Source of the DNA: Pseudoalteromonas luteoviolacea NCIMB 1944
Lineage (GTDB): Bacteria > Pseudomonadota > Gammaproteobacteria > Enterobacterales > Alteromonadaceae
Direction of reading: 5' to 3'
Assembly (NCBI RefSeq): GCF_001625565.1
Contig: NZ_AUXS01000075.1
Location: forward strand, 124,001 to 188,000
DNA: 64,000 bases
Part shown: in pieces, positions 25,702 through 35,075 of the stretch
Layout of the letters: each line of letters begins with the position of its first letter
Position numbering within the stretch: position 1 is the first letter of the stretch
Program-made: the position numbers and the translations under genes
Notes under the pieces: generated by a model
The model's input: the letters and a program-made list of their open reading frames with translations, nothing else
Databases searched by the model: none
What the model was told of the DNA's origin: nothing

Positions 25702-28137
25702 GTGCTCCCAATTGAAAAAGTTTTTCCAAAATTAGTTAAACAACTCGAACATCATGAAACGGTTCTCTTACAAGCGCCTCCGGGGGCTGGTAAGTCTACT
25801 TGGCTACCATTAAATTTAATGAAGTCAGGCCAGTATCAGCGCATTGTGATGTTAGAACCTCGCCGATTAGCGGCGCGTAATATAGCCCACTATTTAGCAA
25901 GTCAGCTCGGTGAGCCGCTAGGCCAGAGCGTTGGTTTACGGATCCGTCAAGAAGTTAAAGTGTCAGCGCAAACTCGATTGGAAATTGTAACAGAGGGCAT
26001 GTTAACTAGAATGATTCAGCAAGATCCTGAGTTGACGGGAATTGACTTACTCATTTTCGATGAATTTCATGAACGCTCTTTGTCTGCTGACACCGCATTG
26101 GCATTTGCATTGGAAACTCAGGCTGCGCTGAGAGATGATTTAAATATTCTGGTGATGTCTGCAACCCTAGATAGTGAGCGCTATCAAGCCTTTTTACAAT
26201 GCCCCATCGTATGCTCAGAAGGACGCAGTTTTCCGATAACACATAAGTATGTACCACTAAAAGACGAAAGCCAGTGGTTGATGCAGATAGTTCCAGTGGT
26301 GCGCCAAGCAATTAAGGAAGAAAGTGGCAGTGTTTTGGTCTTTTTACCTGGCCAAAAAGAAATCAGGCAGGTTGCCAGTGCACTACAAAGTGTCTTTGAA
26401 GGTGAGCCGGTTATTCACATCGCGACGCTCTTTGGTGAGCAGGATAAATCTGCTCAGCAAGCGGCAATTGCCCCCGCACCTGCTGGGGCGCGAAAAATCG
26501 TACTAACAACAAATGTGGCAGAGACATCTTTGACCATTGAAGGGATCCGTATTGTTATAGATTCTGGAAAACGTCGAGCAGCGGCATTTAATTTGAAAAC
26601 CGGAGTAACAGAGCTTAAAACAGTGTCGATTTCACGTGCTTCAGCGGTGCAACGTGCAGGCCGTGCTGGGCGTATTGAATCCGGGGTGGTATATCGCCTT
26701 GGTAGTCAAGCCCTATTTGAGCGACGTGATGCCCATGATAAACCTGATATTTTGAGCTCAGATATCAGTGGCTTGGTTCTGGAGTCTAAGGTGTGGGGAA
26801 CCCAAGTATCAGAGTTACCTTTGTTAGATATGCCGAGCGATGCGCAGCTTAAGCAAGCACAGCAACTTTTAATGAACTTAGAGGCGCTGGATAAGCAAGG
26901 AAAACTACGGCCGCTAGGGCAACAAATGCAGCGCATTGGCAGTGAGCCTCGATTTGCACATATGTTGCTTAAAGTGAAGTCACTTGAAACTAAGTTACCA
27001 GGCATAACTTTATTGGCCTGTTATTTTATGGCACTACAAGATAGCCGGGTTAAAAGTGCGCCAGAACTGAGCCTAGCGCTTGGCCAGATGCACCATAGTG
27101 CCCCAGCGGCATTTACTAAACAGTTAAGGTATTGGTGTAAACGTGCTGAAATTGCGTATCAATCTGATGACTTGGCCATTGAACACTTAGCAGTCGTGGT
27201 GGCTTTGGCATACCCAGATAGGTTGGCAAAAAAACGTGGAAATGGGTTTGTACTGGCTAATGGTGCGGGCGTCAATGCGCATAGTGAATTTTGGCAAAGT
27301 ACTCCTTATCTTGCCATTGCTGAGTTAGGAGGCCATCAAGGGCAAAGTATTTTTAGCGCAACAGCTTTTGAACCTGACGAACTTGCTGATATTTTGCCCT
27401 ATTTATTCTCACAAAAAACCGTGTGTGAATTTGACCAAAAGCAAGCCCAGTTTTTACATCAAGATAGGGTTTACTTGGGCCAGTGGATATTCAGTGCAAA
27501 ACCAAGTCAATTGCCCCTTGATGAGGCCGCGAGAACGCAAGCATGGTGTTCAATTGTGGCTGAAAATGGTCTGTCTATGTTTGCTAGCTATGCCGACTGT
27601 GCTCAGCTACTGGCCCGCATGCAGTTGGCCGCTAAGTATTATCCAGAAGAGTTTCCGGGAAGTAGAGAAGCGGATTTAATAGCAGAATTATCTCAGTGGT
27701 TAGAACCATTTTTGACTGAGGTAAAGCAGTTTAGCCAATTGAAAAAGTTGGATTTAAAAAACGCCTTGTTGTCACGTCTTGACTGGCAAAAACAGCAGCG
27801 CCTAAATACACTTTTGCCAGAGCGTATTGCGGTTCCAAGCGGTTCACAGATCCGAGTGCAATATCAATTGGCGGGGCCAGCGCGCCTCGCGGTTAAAATG
27901 CAAGAAGTCTTTGGCATGCTGCAAAGCCCGGTACTGTGTGAGGGCAATGTACCTGTATTAATGGAGCTGTTATCTCCTGCGCAAAGGCCTTTGCAACTTA
28001 CACAAGATTTAGCGCATTTTTGGCAATCGAGTTATAAAGACGTGCAAAAAGAAATGAAAGGACGATACCCAAAACATTATTGGCCAGATGACCCCGCAAC
28101 AGCACAAGCGACTAATAAAGTAAAAAGCCGTATGTAG
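25702..28137 (+). CDS. hrpB: ATP-dependent helicase HrpB
   Basis: About 811 residues, DEAH-box RNA helicase-like protein of the HrpB family. Motifs in order: PPGAGKST (Walker A), FDEFHERSL (DEAH-like box, here DEFH), MSATLD, LVFLPGQKEI, TNVAETSLTIEGI, QRAGRAGR, then the HrpB-specific C-terminal domain ending in GRYPKHYWPDDP. I prefer the GTG at 25702 because LPIEKVFPKL is where family members start; an in-frame TTG at 25687 would add five residues. Neither has a good ribosome site. Biological role of HrpB is poorly defined. Confidence 0.92.
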   Translation: MLPIEKVFPKLVKQLEHHETVLLQAPPGAGKSTWLPLNLMKSGQYQRIVMLEPRRLAARNIAHYLASQLGEPLGQSVGLRIRQEVKVSAQTRLEIVTEGMLTRMIQQDPELTGIDLLIFDEFHERSLSADTALAFALETQAALRDDLNILVMSATLDSERYQAFLQCPIVCSEGRSFPITHKYVPLKDESQWLMQIVPVVRQAIKEESGSVLVFLPGQKEIRQVASALQSVFEGEPVIHIATLFGEQDKSAQQAAIAPAPAGARKIVLTTNVAETSLTIEGIRIVIDSGKRRAAAFNLKTGVTELKTVSISRASAVQRAGRAGRIESGVVYRLGSQALFERRDAHDKPDILSSDISGLVLESKVWGTQVSELPLLDMPSDAQLKQAQQLLMNLEALDKQGKLRPLGQQMQRIGSEPRFAHMLLKVKSLETKLPGITLLACYFMALQDSRVKSAPELSLALGQMHHSAPAAFTKQLRYWCKRAEIAYQSDDLAIEHLAVVVALAYPDRLAKKRGNGFVLANGAGVNAHSEFWQSTPYLAIAELGGHQGQSIFSATAFEPDELADILPYLFSQKTVCEFDQKQAQFLHQDRVYLGQWIFSAKPSQLPLDEAARTQAWCSIVAENGLSMFASYADCAQLLARMQLAAKYYPEEFPGSREADLIAELSQWLEPFLTEVKQFSQLKKLDLKNALLSRLDWQKQQRLNTLLPERIAVPSGSQIRVQYQLAGPARLAVKMQEVFGMLQSPVLCEGNVPVLMELLSPAQRPLQLTQDLAHFWQSSYKDVQKEMKGRYPKHYWPDDPATAQATNKVKSRM

Positions 28138-28160
28138 ATGTTTGGAGCTTGAACTGAGTG

Positions 28161-28212
28161 GGTCAAGGTAGATTGAGTAGATACTGATATAAACAATAAT
28201 TACACCTTGACC
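28161..28212. repeat. Nine-base inverted repeat between hrpB and the MFS gene
   Basis: GGTCAAGGT (28161-28169) and ACCTTGACC (28204-28212) with a 34-base loop; a second partly overlapping pairing, CCTAAA with TTTTAGG, follows. No T tract. Could be an operator or leader hairpin for the transporter. Confidence 0.35.
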
Positions 28213-28273
28213 TAAACTAAGCTTGAGGTTTTAGGCTGGTCCGAAAGATAGATAATAAAAACAGGATATTTAG

Positions 28274-29479
28274 ATGGAACTCACTCAATTCTCTTCTCAG
28301 ATCAGCCGATTTACTCCGCTTGTATGGACTATGTTGCTAGGCAACTTTTTTGTCAGGGCTAGCTATTACATGGTGTGGCCCTTTTTAGCGGTGATCCTGT
28401 ATAACAAGTTTGCTTTGACCGCCACAGAGGTTGGAGTTTTGCTTACTGGTTCAGCCGCATTTGCCGTTTTGCTTGGGTTTTATACTGGTAACTTAGCCGA
28501 TAGATTCGGCCGCTTTACCTTGTTATACAGTGCTGTAATCGTTGGCATTTTAGCGTTTACAGCTCTGGCTTTGGCTGAGCAACTGTGGACATTTTGCATT
28601 GCGGTCTTTTTTGCCTGTATGCCTCGCACGCTATGGGATGCGCCGAGTAAAGCGCTGCTCAGTGATGAATTGAGCGACAGTCAAGACAGGGAATTGGCAC
28701 TGCACTTACTCTATTTTTTGGTGAATGTAGGTGCAGCGATAGGCCCTTTATTTGGCTTATGGGCTGGCCTCAATGGCGAGCAATTTAGTTTTATCTACAC
28801 GGCTTTTGCTTATCTCGTGTTGCTTTTAGCATTAATAGTGAAACAAGCAAGTGCCATCAAAGTTGAGCGAGGCGGCGCACAAAAGTCAGTGCCTAGTTTT
28901 GGTGCTTGGCTGCGTATTTTACGTCAGGATACGCGGTTTTTATGGGTATTATTAGCAACATTTTTAGTTTACTTAGTATTTGGTCAAGGTGATTCGAGCC
29001 TAGTACAATATTTAACACGGGCACAGGTACCTGAGTTAGCTGTACTTATTTCTAGCCTGATCATTACCAATTCACTGATCATTGTTATTTTTCAGTTCCC
29101 TCTGTTGCATATGATGCGTGATTGGTCGATTCAATCTCGGTTGTATTGCGGAGGTTGGATTTTAATCTTGTCTCAGTTAATGATGGCGTTTAACCCGGTG
29201 AGCAGTTTTTGGGGATGGATCGGTGCTGTTGCAGTATTGAGTTTTAGTGAAGCGATTATGTTTTCAAATATCAATATTTATATTGACCGTATGGCACCTT
29301 CGCATTTAAAAGCCAGTTATTTTGGGGCCGCTGGCCTGTGCTCGCTGGGATTTGCATTTGCACCTTTGTTAGGTGGTGTACTGCTCGACTGGGGCAGTGG
29401 CACCACGTTGTTTATTGCTATGGCGATAGCGAGTTTAAAAGCCATCTATTTGTACCGTTTGGCTGCGCGCGCTCATTAA
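28274..29479 (+). CDS. MFS transporter
   Basis: A 401-residue inner membrane protein with about twelve hydrophobic helices. The MFS loop motif is present after helix 2 as GNLADRFGR, and helix 5 carries VNVGAAIGP. The overall form resembles MdtH/YdeE-like drug exporters, but the substrate cannot be read from sequence. A bidirectional terminator follows. Confidence 0.85.
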   Translation: MELTQFSSQISRFTPLVWTMLLGNFFVRASYYMVWPFLAVILYNKFALTATEVGVLLTGSAAFAVLLGFYTGNLADRFGRFTLLYSAVIVGILAFTALALAEQLWTFCIAVFFACMPRTLWDAPSKALLSDELSDSQDRELALHLLYFLVNVGAAIGPLFGLWAGLNGEQFSFIYTAFAYLVLLLALIVKQASAIKVERGGAQKSVPSFGAWLRILRQDTRFLWVLLATFLVYLVFGQGDSSLVQYLTRAQVPELAVLISSLIITNSLIIVIFQFPLLHMMRDWSIQSRLYCGGWILILSQLMMAFNPVSSFWGWIGAVAVLSFSEAIMFSNINIYIDRMAPSHLKASYFGAAGLCSLGFAFAPLLGGVLLDWGSGTTLFIAMAIASLKAIYLYRLAARAH

Positions 29480-29496
29480 AAGCAGGCCAAGATTAA

Positions 29497-29527
29497 AAAG
29501 TAAAAGCGCTGTTGGCGCTTTTACTTT
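29497..29527. terminator. Bidirectional terminator between converging genes
   Basis: AAAGTAAAAGCGC (29497-29509), loop TGTTG, GCGCTTTTACTTT (29515-29527). Thirteen perfect pairs, with T on the right and A on the left, so it serves both the MFS gene and the phosphatase gene. Confidence 0.85.
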
Positions 29528-29534
29528 ATGCAGT

Positions 29535-31250
29535 TTAGAAGTTGACTATGGTGGACACTGCTTCTTCTTCTGTGGTTTGAATCGACAGTTTGATTTGCTT
29601 ATTTTGCCAGTCAATGTCGACCATTCCGTAGTTACTGCCTGATTTATTGATCAAGTGTCTATCGCTGGTGGTCAAATTGCTTACATTACTACTGACAATT
29701 CCGACTTTTCCACTTGGTATGCTTGCACCACTTGGCGCACAGTTACCCCACTCACCTGCAATCCCTTTGCCATTGTCATCCACTTTAGTGTAACACCAAG
29801 GTTGATCATGATCTTTGCTGGTGCAGCCTCTATAGGTCGTAATGCCGTAAGTGAATGGGAATTGACATTGCTGGTTGTACTGTCCATTTCCCTTAGTGTC
29901 AGCGTAGACTGGTAAGCGTAATGGATTCTCAATATGGTAAGGCCAGTTTTGACCAAAGCCAGATGCGGTTACTTCATAAACAGTGACTGCTGAGCCATGC
30001 TCGGCGCTAGCTGGAATGGTTTTTTGTAGTAGCTCTCCCCAGTGTTGATCGCCAGAGAGGAATATCACAGCTTTGGTCTTACCCGAGTTAACCGACTTTT
30101 GTACAAGGCGAAGCAGTCGATTTCGCTCCATAGGGACTTCAGCCCACGATTCATAGCTGGTACCAGACATACCCGTTTCATTAAGTTCGGCAATGGCCTG
30201 TTCAAACTTTTTGCCATCACCATAGGCACAGTACTTGTCTCGACTTCTACCTTGATAGAGGGGGGGTAAAAACTGAATACCGCTGGCGATCAGCTTGATT
30301 TCAGATGGAATATCAAGTTGTTGCTCAAGCCATTGCCACTGTTTTTCTCCTAAAATGGTTGTTTGATCTCCTTCACAGGTCCCATAATTGTCGAATGTAG
30401 GTGAACGAAAATAGCGAGCGTCCAATGTGATCACATGGGTTCTTTCATTGCTGGGACCGAGCATCTTGGCTTCATAAATACCGGCTTGGGCACCGTGTCT
30501 TGGATCCTGTGAAGGAACATCAAAGTGTCGAAGATATTCTTTTTGACTATTCACCCGCTGTGGATAGTGTTTACCATCGTTATTCGCGCCATAATCATGG
30601 TCATCCCAAGTGGCCATCACTGGGATTTTGGCCGCTAAAAACTTTTGGTAGTCAATATTACGCTTCTTGTCATCGTACTTCTGACGCATGGTGCTCATGT
30701 CCGTGGTATCAGCGTAAATGTTGTCGCCTAACCAAAGAAATAAATCGGGTTGGTGAGAAATAAGTTTTGCCAGTGCCTGTGGCATATCCCCTTTGGTTTT
30801 GAAGCAGGAGCCCAGCGCGACTCTGTCGAGTCTTTTGCTCGGCTGAGGGTGGGTGTGTGTCAGTAGAGGTTCGTTTTCGATGGTTTCACAGTTTTCCCAG
30901 TTACCTTCACCATCTGTATAGCACCAAGGCGTATCTTGGTTTATGGTTGCGCAGCCAAAAAACTTTTCCCCTTGATACTCGGATGGTGTTTGACACAGCT
31001 TTCCTGAAATTGTTTTGAATTTTGGAATAGTCTCGGTGCGTACATGTCCCCAAGTTTGTCCATCAACGGCTTGTTTTAAATAACACCATTGGCTGTTGCT
31101 GTTGTTTTTATCGGTTGTGCCTTGATAGCGAGCAGCTTGATAACTAAACGAAGTTTGACACTGTTCGTAAGGGACTTCTGGCGCTGCGTATGTATGGTAT
31201 GCGGCACTACTTAACAGAGCTGCTGTTAATATATAGCTTGTTTTTTTCAT
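29535..31250 (-). CDS. Secreted PhoD-like phosphatase with fibronectin type II-like modules
   Basis: A 571-residue exported protein. Signal peptide about 1-22. Then a degenerate FN2-like segment (about 31-70, C31 and WC at 55-56), a clear FN2-like module (C86, C100, C110, C121), the PhoD-type metallophosphatase domain (about 140-450) with GSCF, WLGDNIYAD, TWDDHDYG and SGDQHWGE metal ligands, and a second clear FN2-like module (C462, C476, C486, C504) with CQFPFTYGITTYRGC and PWCYT, then a short beta-rich tail. PhoD enzymes hydrolyse phosphodiesters and monoesters outside the cytoplasm using Ca/Fe. FN2 modules bind collagen or other matrix ligands in animals; here they may anchor the enzyme to a surface polymer. 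Good ribosome site (AGGAAT). Confidence 0.88.
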   Translation of the reverse strand: MKKTSYILTAALLSSAAYHTYAAPEVPYEQCQTSFSYQAARYQGTTDKNNSNSQWCYLKQAVDGQTWGHVRTETIPKFKTISGKLCQTPSEYQGEKFFGCATINQDTPWCYTDGEGNWENCETIENEPLLTHTHPQPSKRLDRVALGSCFKTKGDMPQALAKLISHQPDLFLWLGDNIYADTTDMSTMRQKYDDKKRNIDYQKFLAAKIPVMATWDDHDYGANNDGKHYPQRVNSQKEYLRHFDVPSQDPRHGAQAGIYEAKMLGPSNERTHVITLDARYFRSPTFDNYGTCEGDQTTILGEKQWQWLEQQLDIPSEIKLIASGIQFLPPLYQGRSRDKYCAYGDGKKFEQAIAELNETGMSGTSYESWAEVPMERNRLLRLVQKSVNSGKTKAVIFLSGDQHWGELLQKTIPASAEHGSAVTVYEVTASGFGQNWPYHIENPLRLPVYADTKGNGQYNQQCQFPFTYGITTYRGCTSKDHDQPWCYTKVDDNGKGIAGEWGNCAPSGASIPSGKVGIVSSNVSNLTTSDRHLINKSGSNYGMVDIDWQNKQIKLSIQTTEEEAVSTIVNF

Positions 31251-31867
31251 TGGTATTCCTATTATTTCCTACTGTTCCTCCCTGTGAATTGTGCCTTTTG
31301 CGTAACTGGGCGAGTGTGCTTCCTGCTGAACGTGAGCAGTGTATTTCCTAAAAATGAAACGCAGTTGTCAAAAGCATGGCAATATTATGTCTAATGTCAT
31401 TGTCACGCCGTAATTGGCTGATCTTTCAAAAGGGGTTAACAGGTAAGTTAATGAAATAATAGATTTTTATTATTATATTTATATTCTCTACCAATTTCCT
31501 AATTTATCCACTGTTTACTTGCACTTGTACCTGATATTGGCTATTTTGAGCTGGTAATTGTATTTTCCGCATACGACTACAAGGCTACGGACAAAAAGGA
31601 TTTTGCAATAAAGTTAAAACTAAAAACCATAAAGCTCATGTTATAGAGCAACAGGAAAGTTGGCTTGCCTGCTAACGGTAAACGTTCGCTTGGCAGAGGC
31701 GTTAGTTGCACAATTTGTGTCGGTAGTTGTGGCATGGAGCATTCAAGATAAGTTGAGCTCCGGCGACAATATTTGAAATTTGCTAAGTAAAAAGCGGAGC
31801 CTATGGCTCCGCTTTTTTTCATCACACCGTCATATTAAGTGGTGTTGAGAGATTTGAAATTTGCTAC
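31251..31867. other. 617-bp spacer without a supported gene
   Basis: The region is AT-rich and holds the phosphatase promoter at its left end and a terminator at its right end. An 82-codon minus-strand frame (31577-31825) runs through the terminator and has no coding character. A 15-base direct repeat ATTTGAAATTTGCTA occurs at 31771-31785 and 31852-31866 around the terminator. Confidence 0.5.
31789..31819. terminator. Bidirectional terminator downstream of the secreted protein gene
   Basis: AAAAAGCGGAGCC (31789-31801), loop TAT, GGCTCCGCTTTTT (31805-31817) with T to 31819. Placed about 50 bases after the stop of the minus-strand gene. Confidence 0.9.
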
Positions 31868-33400
31868 TTATTTAATGCTATTCCAATACTTTAATGAAAA
31901 ATTATCAACATTGACCGTTGCGGAGGTATTGCTAAATGACCTTACTCGGACTAAAAAGCGATAGAGTTGCTTGTTGTCATCAAGTGGGTATATCTCATCT
32001 ACTTGGAAGCTGCCTTTACCTAAAGTCCGAGTTTCACAAAATGACTCAAGTTCGCCACCTCGGTAATAGACATCGGTACATATTTGGAGTGGTTCACCAT
32101 ATTCAGCCTCTGTGACATTGAGATCTAACATAGTATGAATTTGTGTCGCGTATGCATCATAGCTCCATGGAAAAAAGTAAGAGTAGCTTGCTTGGCGCCA
32201 AGGAGAAATGGCCATCTCTAGGCTTTGCTCACCGTACAGAGGAGTATCTTGATTGAGAGAAATCGAGACTTGATCAGGGTAACGCGTGGTAAATTCGACA
32301 TTGCCTGACTCATAATCATTACGTACTTGATAAGCTGCACCTTCGACTTCTGTAGCCGCACTATACATGTCTATATTTTCAATCAATATGACACCGCTTG
32401 CCTCAATATCAAAAGCGATAGAAGTGATCAGTGCTGTGTAGTAGTCATCACTGAAATCTAACATCAGCGGGACAAGCTTACGCTCGTTCGGAGCTAATAC
32501 TAGAGTGTTGTAGTTGGCAATTGTATTAGCTGCGCTCGAAAGCTCTTTGGTGAAGTCAGTACGGCCTGAGAATGTGATTGTACGAGGCTCATTACTAGGG
32601 TTATGCAATGTGACATAGGTTGCAAGGTAGTTATGTGTAGAGTGAGCCATGAAAAGGCCGCTCGTTTTGTTGAATTTCAGTTTGTGGCGCCCAGACTCAT
32701 CGGCATTGACCTGTATTGCATATTGTCCATTGTCAGTGTGATGATTTACCACGGAAGGGTTGCCAGAAAAGTACCGATCAAGCTCCGTTTGGATTGCTGA
32801 ATCAGAGCTGCCATCGATTGTTAAGTGTGTAATTGCCGTGCTCGCTTCGCCTTTATTTTCACCGAGTGATGCTTCTATATTGTCAAAAATAACAGGCATT
32901 TCCTCAAGCAAATGGGTACTCCACTGAGCCGTCACATTGGTGATTTTTTTGCCCTTTGGCAGGGTCGTTTTGAAATCAAATGAATGTATGCTGTCGGCTT
33001 GTGGTGGCACTATGTGGCCGTCCGAGTTGTACACGACCATTTGGCTGCCGTCATCGAACTCAATTAAGAATGATGTATAGAAATAGAGGTTTTGCGCATA
33101 TTGTGCATGAGCAAGCTCAGGTAGCTTGATATCATAACTGACTTTGAAAGGGGTTGATTGAGAAAATGTTTGATTGATTGCGAATGTGCGTTGGATCTCG
33201 AAGTGGCTTTGCGCATTCACTTGTAGACTGTAATTTCCCGATATTGGATATTGATTGCTTTGCCCTATGGAAGTGATATCGCCGTAATTGATCTCAATTC
33301 CTTCAGATGAGCGTTCAAAATCTAGCTGTGCGATTGGCTGAGCATAGGCTTGATTTGCAAATAGACCTGCTAAAGCAAGTACTAAAGACTTAACTTTCAT
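31868..33400 (-). CDS. Secreted protein of unknown function
   Basis: A 510-residue exported protein. I start it at the ATG ending at 33400, which has AAGGAAAGG upstream and gives a clean signal peptide (MKVKSLVLALAGLFANQAYA); the in-frame extension upstream is unlikely. The body is rich in beta-strand patterns, with segments such as LDFERSSEGIEINYGD and NYSLQV, resembling carbohydrate-binding or jelly-roll domains that often accompany marine glycanases. No catalytic motif was found. Function not known; a polysaccharide-binding role is only a guess from fold style. Confidence 0.65.
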   Translation of the reverse strand: MKVKSLVLALAGLFANQAYAQPIAQLDFERSSEGIEINYGDITSIGQSNQYPISGNYSLQVNAQSHFEIQRTFAINQTFSQSTPFKVSYDIKLPELAHAQYAQNLYFYTSFLIEFDDGSQMVVYNSDGHIVPPQADSIHSFDFKTTLPKGKKITNVTAQWSTHLLEEMPVIFDNIEASLGENKGEASTAITHLTIDGSSDSAIQTELDRYFSGNPSVVNHHTDNGQYAIQVNADESGRHKLKFNKTSGLFMAHSTHNYLATYVTLHNPSNEPRTITFSGRTDFTKELSSAANTIANYNTLVLAPNERKLVPLMLDFSDDYYTALITSIAFDIEASGVILIENIDMYSAATEVEGAAYQVRNDYESGNVEFTTRYPDQVSISLNQDTPLYGEQSLEMAISPWRQASYSYFFPWSYDAYATQIHTMLDLNVTEAEYGEPLQICTDVYYRGGELESFCETRTLGKGSFQVDEIYPLDDNKQLYRFLVRVRSFSNTSATVNVDNFSLKYWNSIK

Positions 33401-33548
33401 ATTCCTTTCCTTATTTAGTTGTAATTTCGCTGTTTTTGTCGGTAGGTTGAATAAAATATTTAGCTCTATTTTTAACAAAATAATAAAATACTAATTTAGT
33501 ATTAAGTTTTTAACCGGGGGTGTTTGTTTTATGAACAGCTTTTAACTG

Positions 33549-34244
33549 TTACTGATCTTGCGGAATAATCACTTCTGGTCCTATGGGGTTGTAACGGCTT
33601 GGTTTATCAATTTGTTGTGCAATTAACGTTTGGGGTAAGTATGGCGTCAGTAAGGGTGTGAAGTGCGCCACATTATGGTAAGTATCATCTAGCCACTGAT
33701 CTAGTAACCTCGGCTGTTGAGGCAAAATAAATGGGCTGGCTTTATCGTGGTATGGCGCAAGCTTTGGGTGCGGCGAAAGCGTAATGATTGAGCAGGAAAA
33801 TATCTGCTCTTGGGTAACAGGATGATGCCATTTTTTATACAAACCAGCGAAACACAGTGCTGCATTGTGTGCTTTAAAGTCATAATAATGTAATGGTTTG
33901 CCATTTTTGTATTGTGTTTCTCCAAACCCTTTTGCAACCACAATACAGCGGTGGTGCCTAAATGGTTGATATGCGGCACTGGTTGTGACGTTGAGTTTGT
34001 CGTGGCGGCTATTGAACGAGGTATATTTAGAGGGTTTAAAGCCGGTTTCAGTTTGTGTAAGTAGCAGCCACCAAGTTGCGTCAGTTACTTTACGCTGATT
34101 ATTTTCTTGATAGATGATGCTCACTTTATCGGTTGCTCTTTTAAAGCGTGCGAACTGTATTTTCTCTGTTGGGTTTTCGATGCCCAAGTCTATTAATATT
34201 TGGATCACAAAGGGGTCATCTGTGATGTTAAGCCTGCCACACAT
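33549..34244 (-). CDS. SRAP-domain abasic-site protein (YedK/HMCES family)
   Basis: A 231-residue SRAP protein. The start at 34244 is set by MCGRLN: Cys2 must become the N-terminal residue, where it links covalently to abasic sites in single-stranded DNA. It also has FNSRHDKL, the GFGETQ segment (usually GFYEW in the family) with the conserved Glu, and the catalytic-region His in APYHDKASPFIL. GAGGTGAC lies upstream as ribosome site. It is divergent from the SOS mutasome operon and shares its upstream region, with a LexA box 94 bases from its start, which suggests shared damage induction. Confidence 0.85.
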   Translation of the reverse strand: MCGRLNITDDPFVIQILIDLGIENPTEKIQFARFKRATDKVSIIYQENNQRKVTDATWWLLLTQTETGFKPSKYTSFNSRHDKLNVTTSAAYQPFRHHRCIVVAKGFGETQYKNGKPLHYYDFKAHNAALCFAGLYKKWHHPVTQEQIFSCSIITLSPHPKLAPYHDKASPFILPQQPRLLDQWLDDTYHNVAHFTPLLTPYLPQTLIAQQIDKPSRYNPIGPEVIIPQDQ

Positions 34245-34335
34245 ATGCTTGTCACCTCCACGAATGTATCCGCTATGACAAATATAGTTCAGCCAATGCG
34301 GACGATAAACTTGCACTTTTGAAATTGATCATTGA

Positions 34336-34355
34336 TACTGTATATATATACAGTA
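34336..34355. promoter_or_regulatory. LexA (SOS) box
   Basis: TACTGTATATATATACAGTA is a perfect 20-base palindrome containing CTG-N10-CAG (34338-34353), the gammaproteobacterial LexA operator. It lies 11-13 bases before the imuA ATG and about 94 bases before the divergent SRAP start. Confidence 0.95.
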
Positions 34356-34366
34356 AAGTGTGTGAT

Positions 34367-35071
34367 ATGGCCAATTTAATCGATTTTTTACAACATCAGA
34401 ACCTTGTTTGGCAAGGGACTGATAATGCACCACTGACTCAGCGCTTAGTTGAAAAAGTAAGCACAGGGTATGATGTACTTGATGCGCATCTTGATGGTGG
34501 GTTCCCTATGCCTGGAGTGGTGGATATAAAAAGCCACACGGGGGTAGGTGAAGTACGTTTACTGCTACCTTATATTCGCTCGCAATCGCGCTTATGTGTC
34601 ATGATAAACCCGCCAGCTTGTATCAATGCCCATGCGCTTGTACATCAAGATGTTATGACTGAACTTGTATGGGTGATCTCGACTAACACTTGCCAAGAAG
34701 CACTATGGGCGGCAGAGCAGTGTTTAAAAAGTGGTGCGTGTGGCAGCGTCTTGTTATGGCATCGAGATCTGCAAGTACATCAGGTCAAACGCTTATTGCT
34801 GAGCGCTCAAACGGGCAAAAGTTTATGTTGCTTGTTACGTAACGATGTTTCTCAATTTGGTTCTCTGCCTGTGAGTTTATGCTTGCAACTCGAACCAGAT
34901 ATTGATGGGCTTAAAATTAAGGTGAATAAATTACGCGGTGGTTGGGCTAAACCACAATTAACCCTGCCTTGGACGTTACTATGGCCACTAGTGATGACGC
35001 AGACTGAGCAGACGTCTCTTGAAGCCCAAGTGTTACCTTTTTTACAGCCGCAGCGCCGCGCGAGCAGGTAG
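34367..35071 (+). CDS. imuA: ImuA, RecA/SulA-like mutasome protein
   Basis: A 234-residue protein of the ImuA family, a RecA-like accessory factor of the damage-induced mutasome. The family start is MANLIDFLQH..., and GYDVLDAHLDGGFPMPGVVD is the conserved segment around the degenerate P-loop. I start at the ATG at 34367 because the upstream in-frame sequence covers the LexA box. It is followed after 4 bases by imuB and then dnaE2, the usual imuA-imuB-dnaE2 order. Confidence 0.9.
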   Translation: MANLIDFLQHQNLVWQGTDNAPLTQRLVEKVSTGYDVLDAHLDGGFPMPGVVDIKSHTGVGEVRLLLPYIRSQSRLCVMINPPACINAHALVHQDVMTELVWVISTNTCQEALWAAEQCLKSGACGSVLLWHRDLQVHQVKRLLLSAQTGKSLCCLLRNDVSQFGSLPVSLCLQLEPDIDGLKIKVNKLRGGWAKPQLTLPWTLLWPLVMTQTEQTSLEAQVLPFLQPQRRASR

Positions 35072-35075
35072 GGTT

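Noticed and set aside
31577..31825. 82-codon minus-strand frame in the spacer before the secreted protein
   Set aside because: Overlaps the terminator at 31789-31819 and resembles no protein; composition matches the non-coding surroundings.
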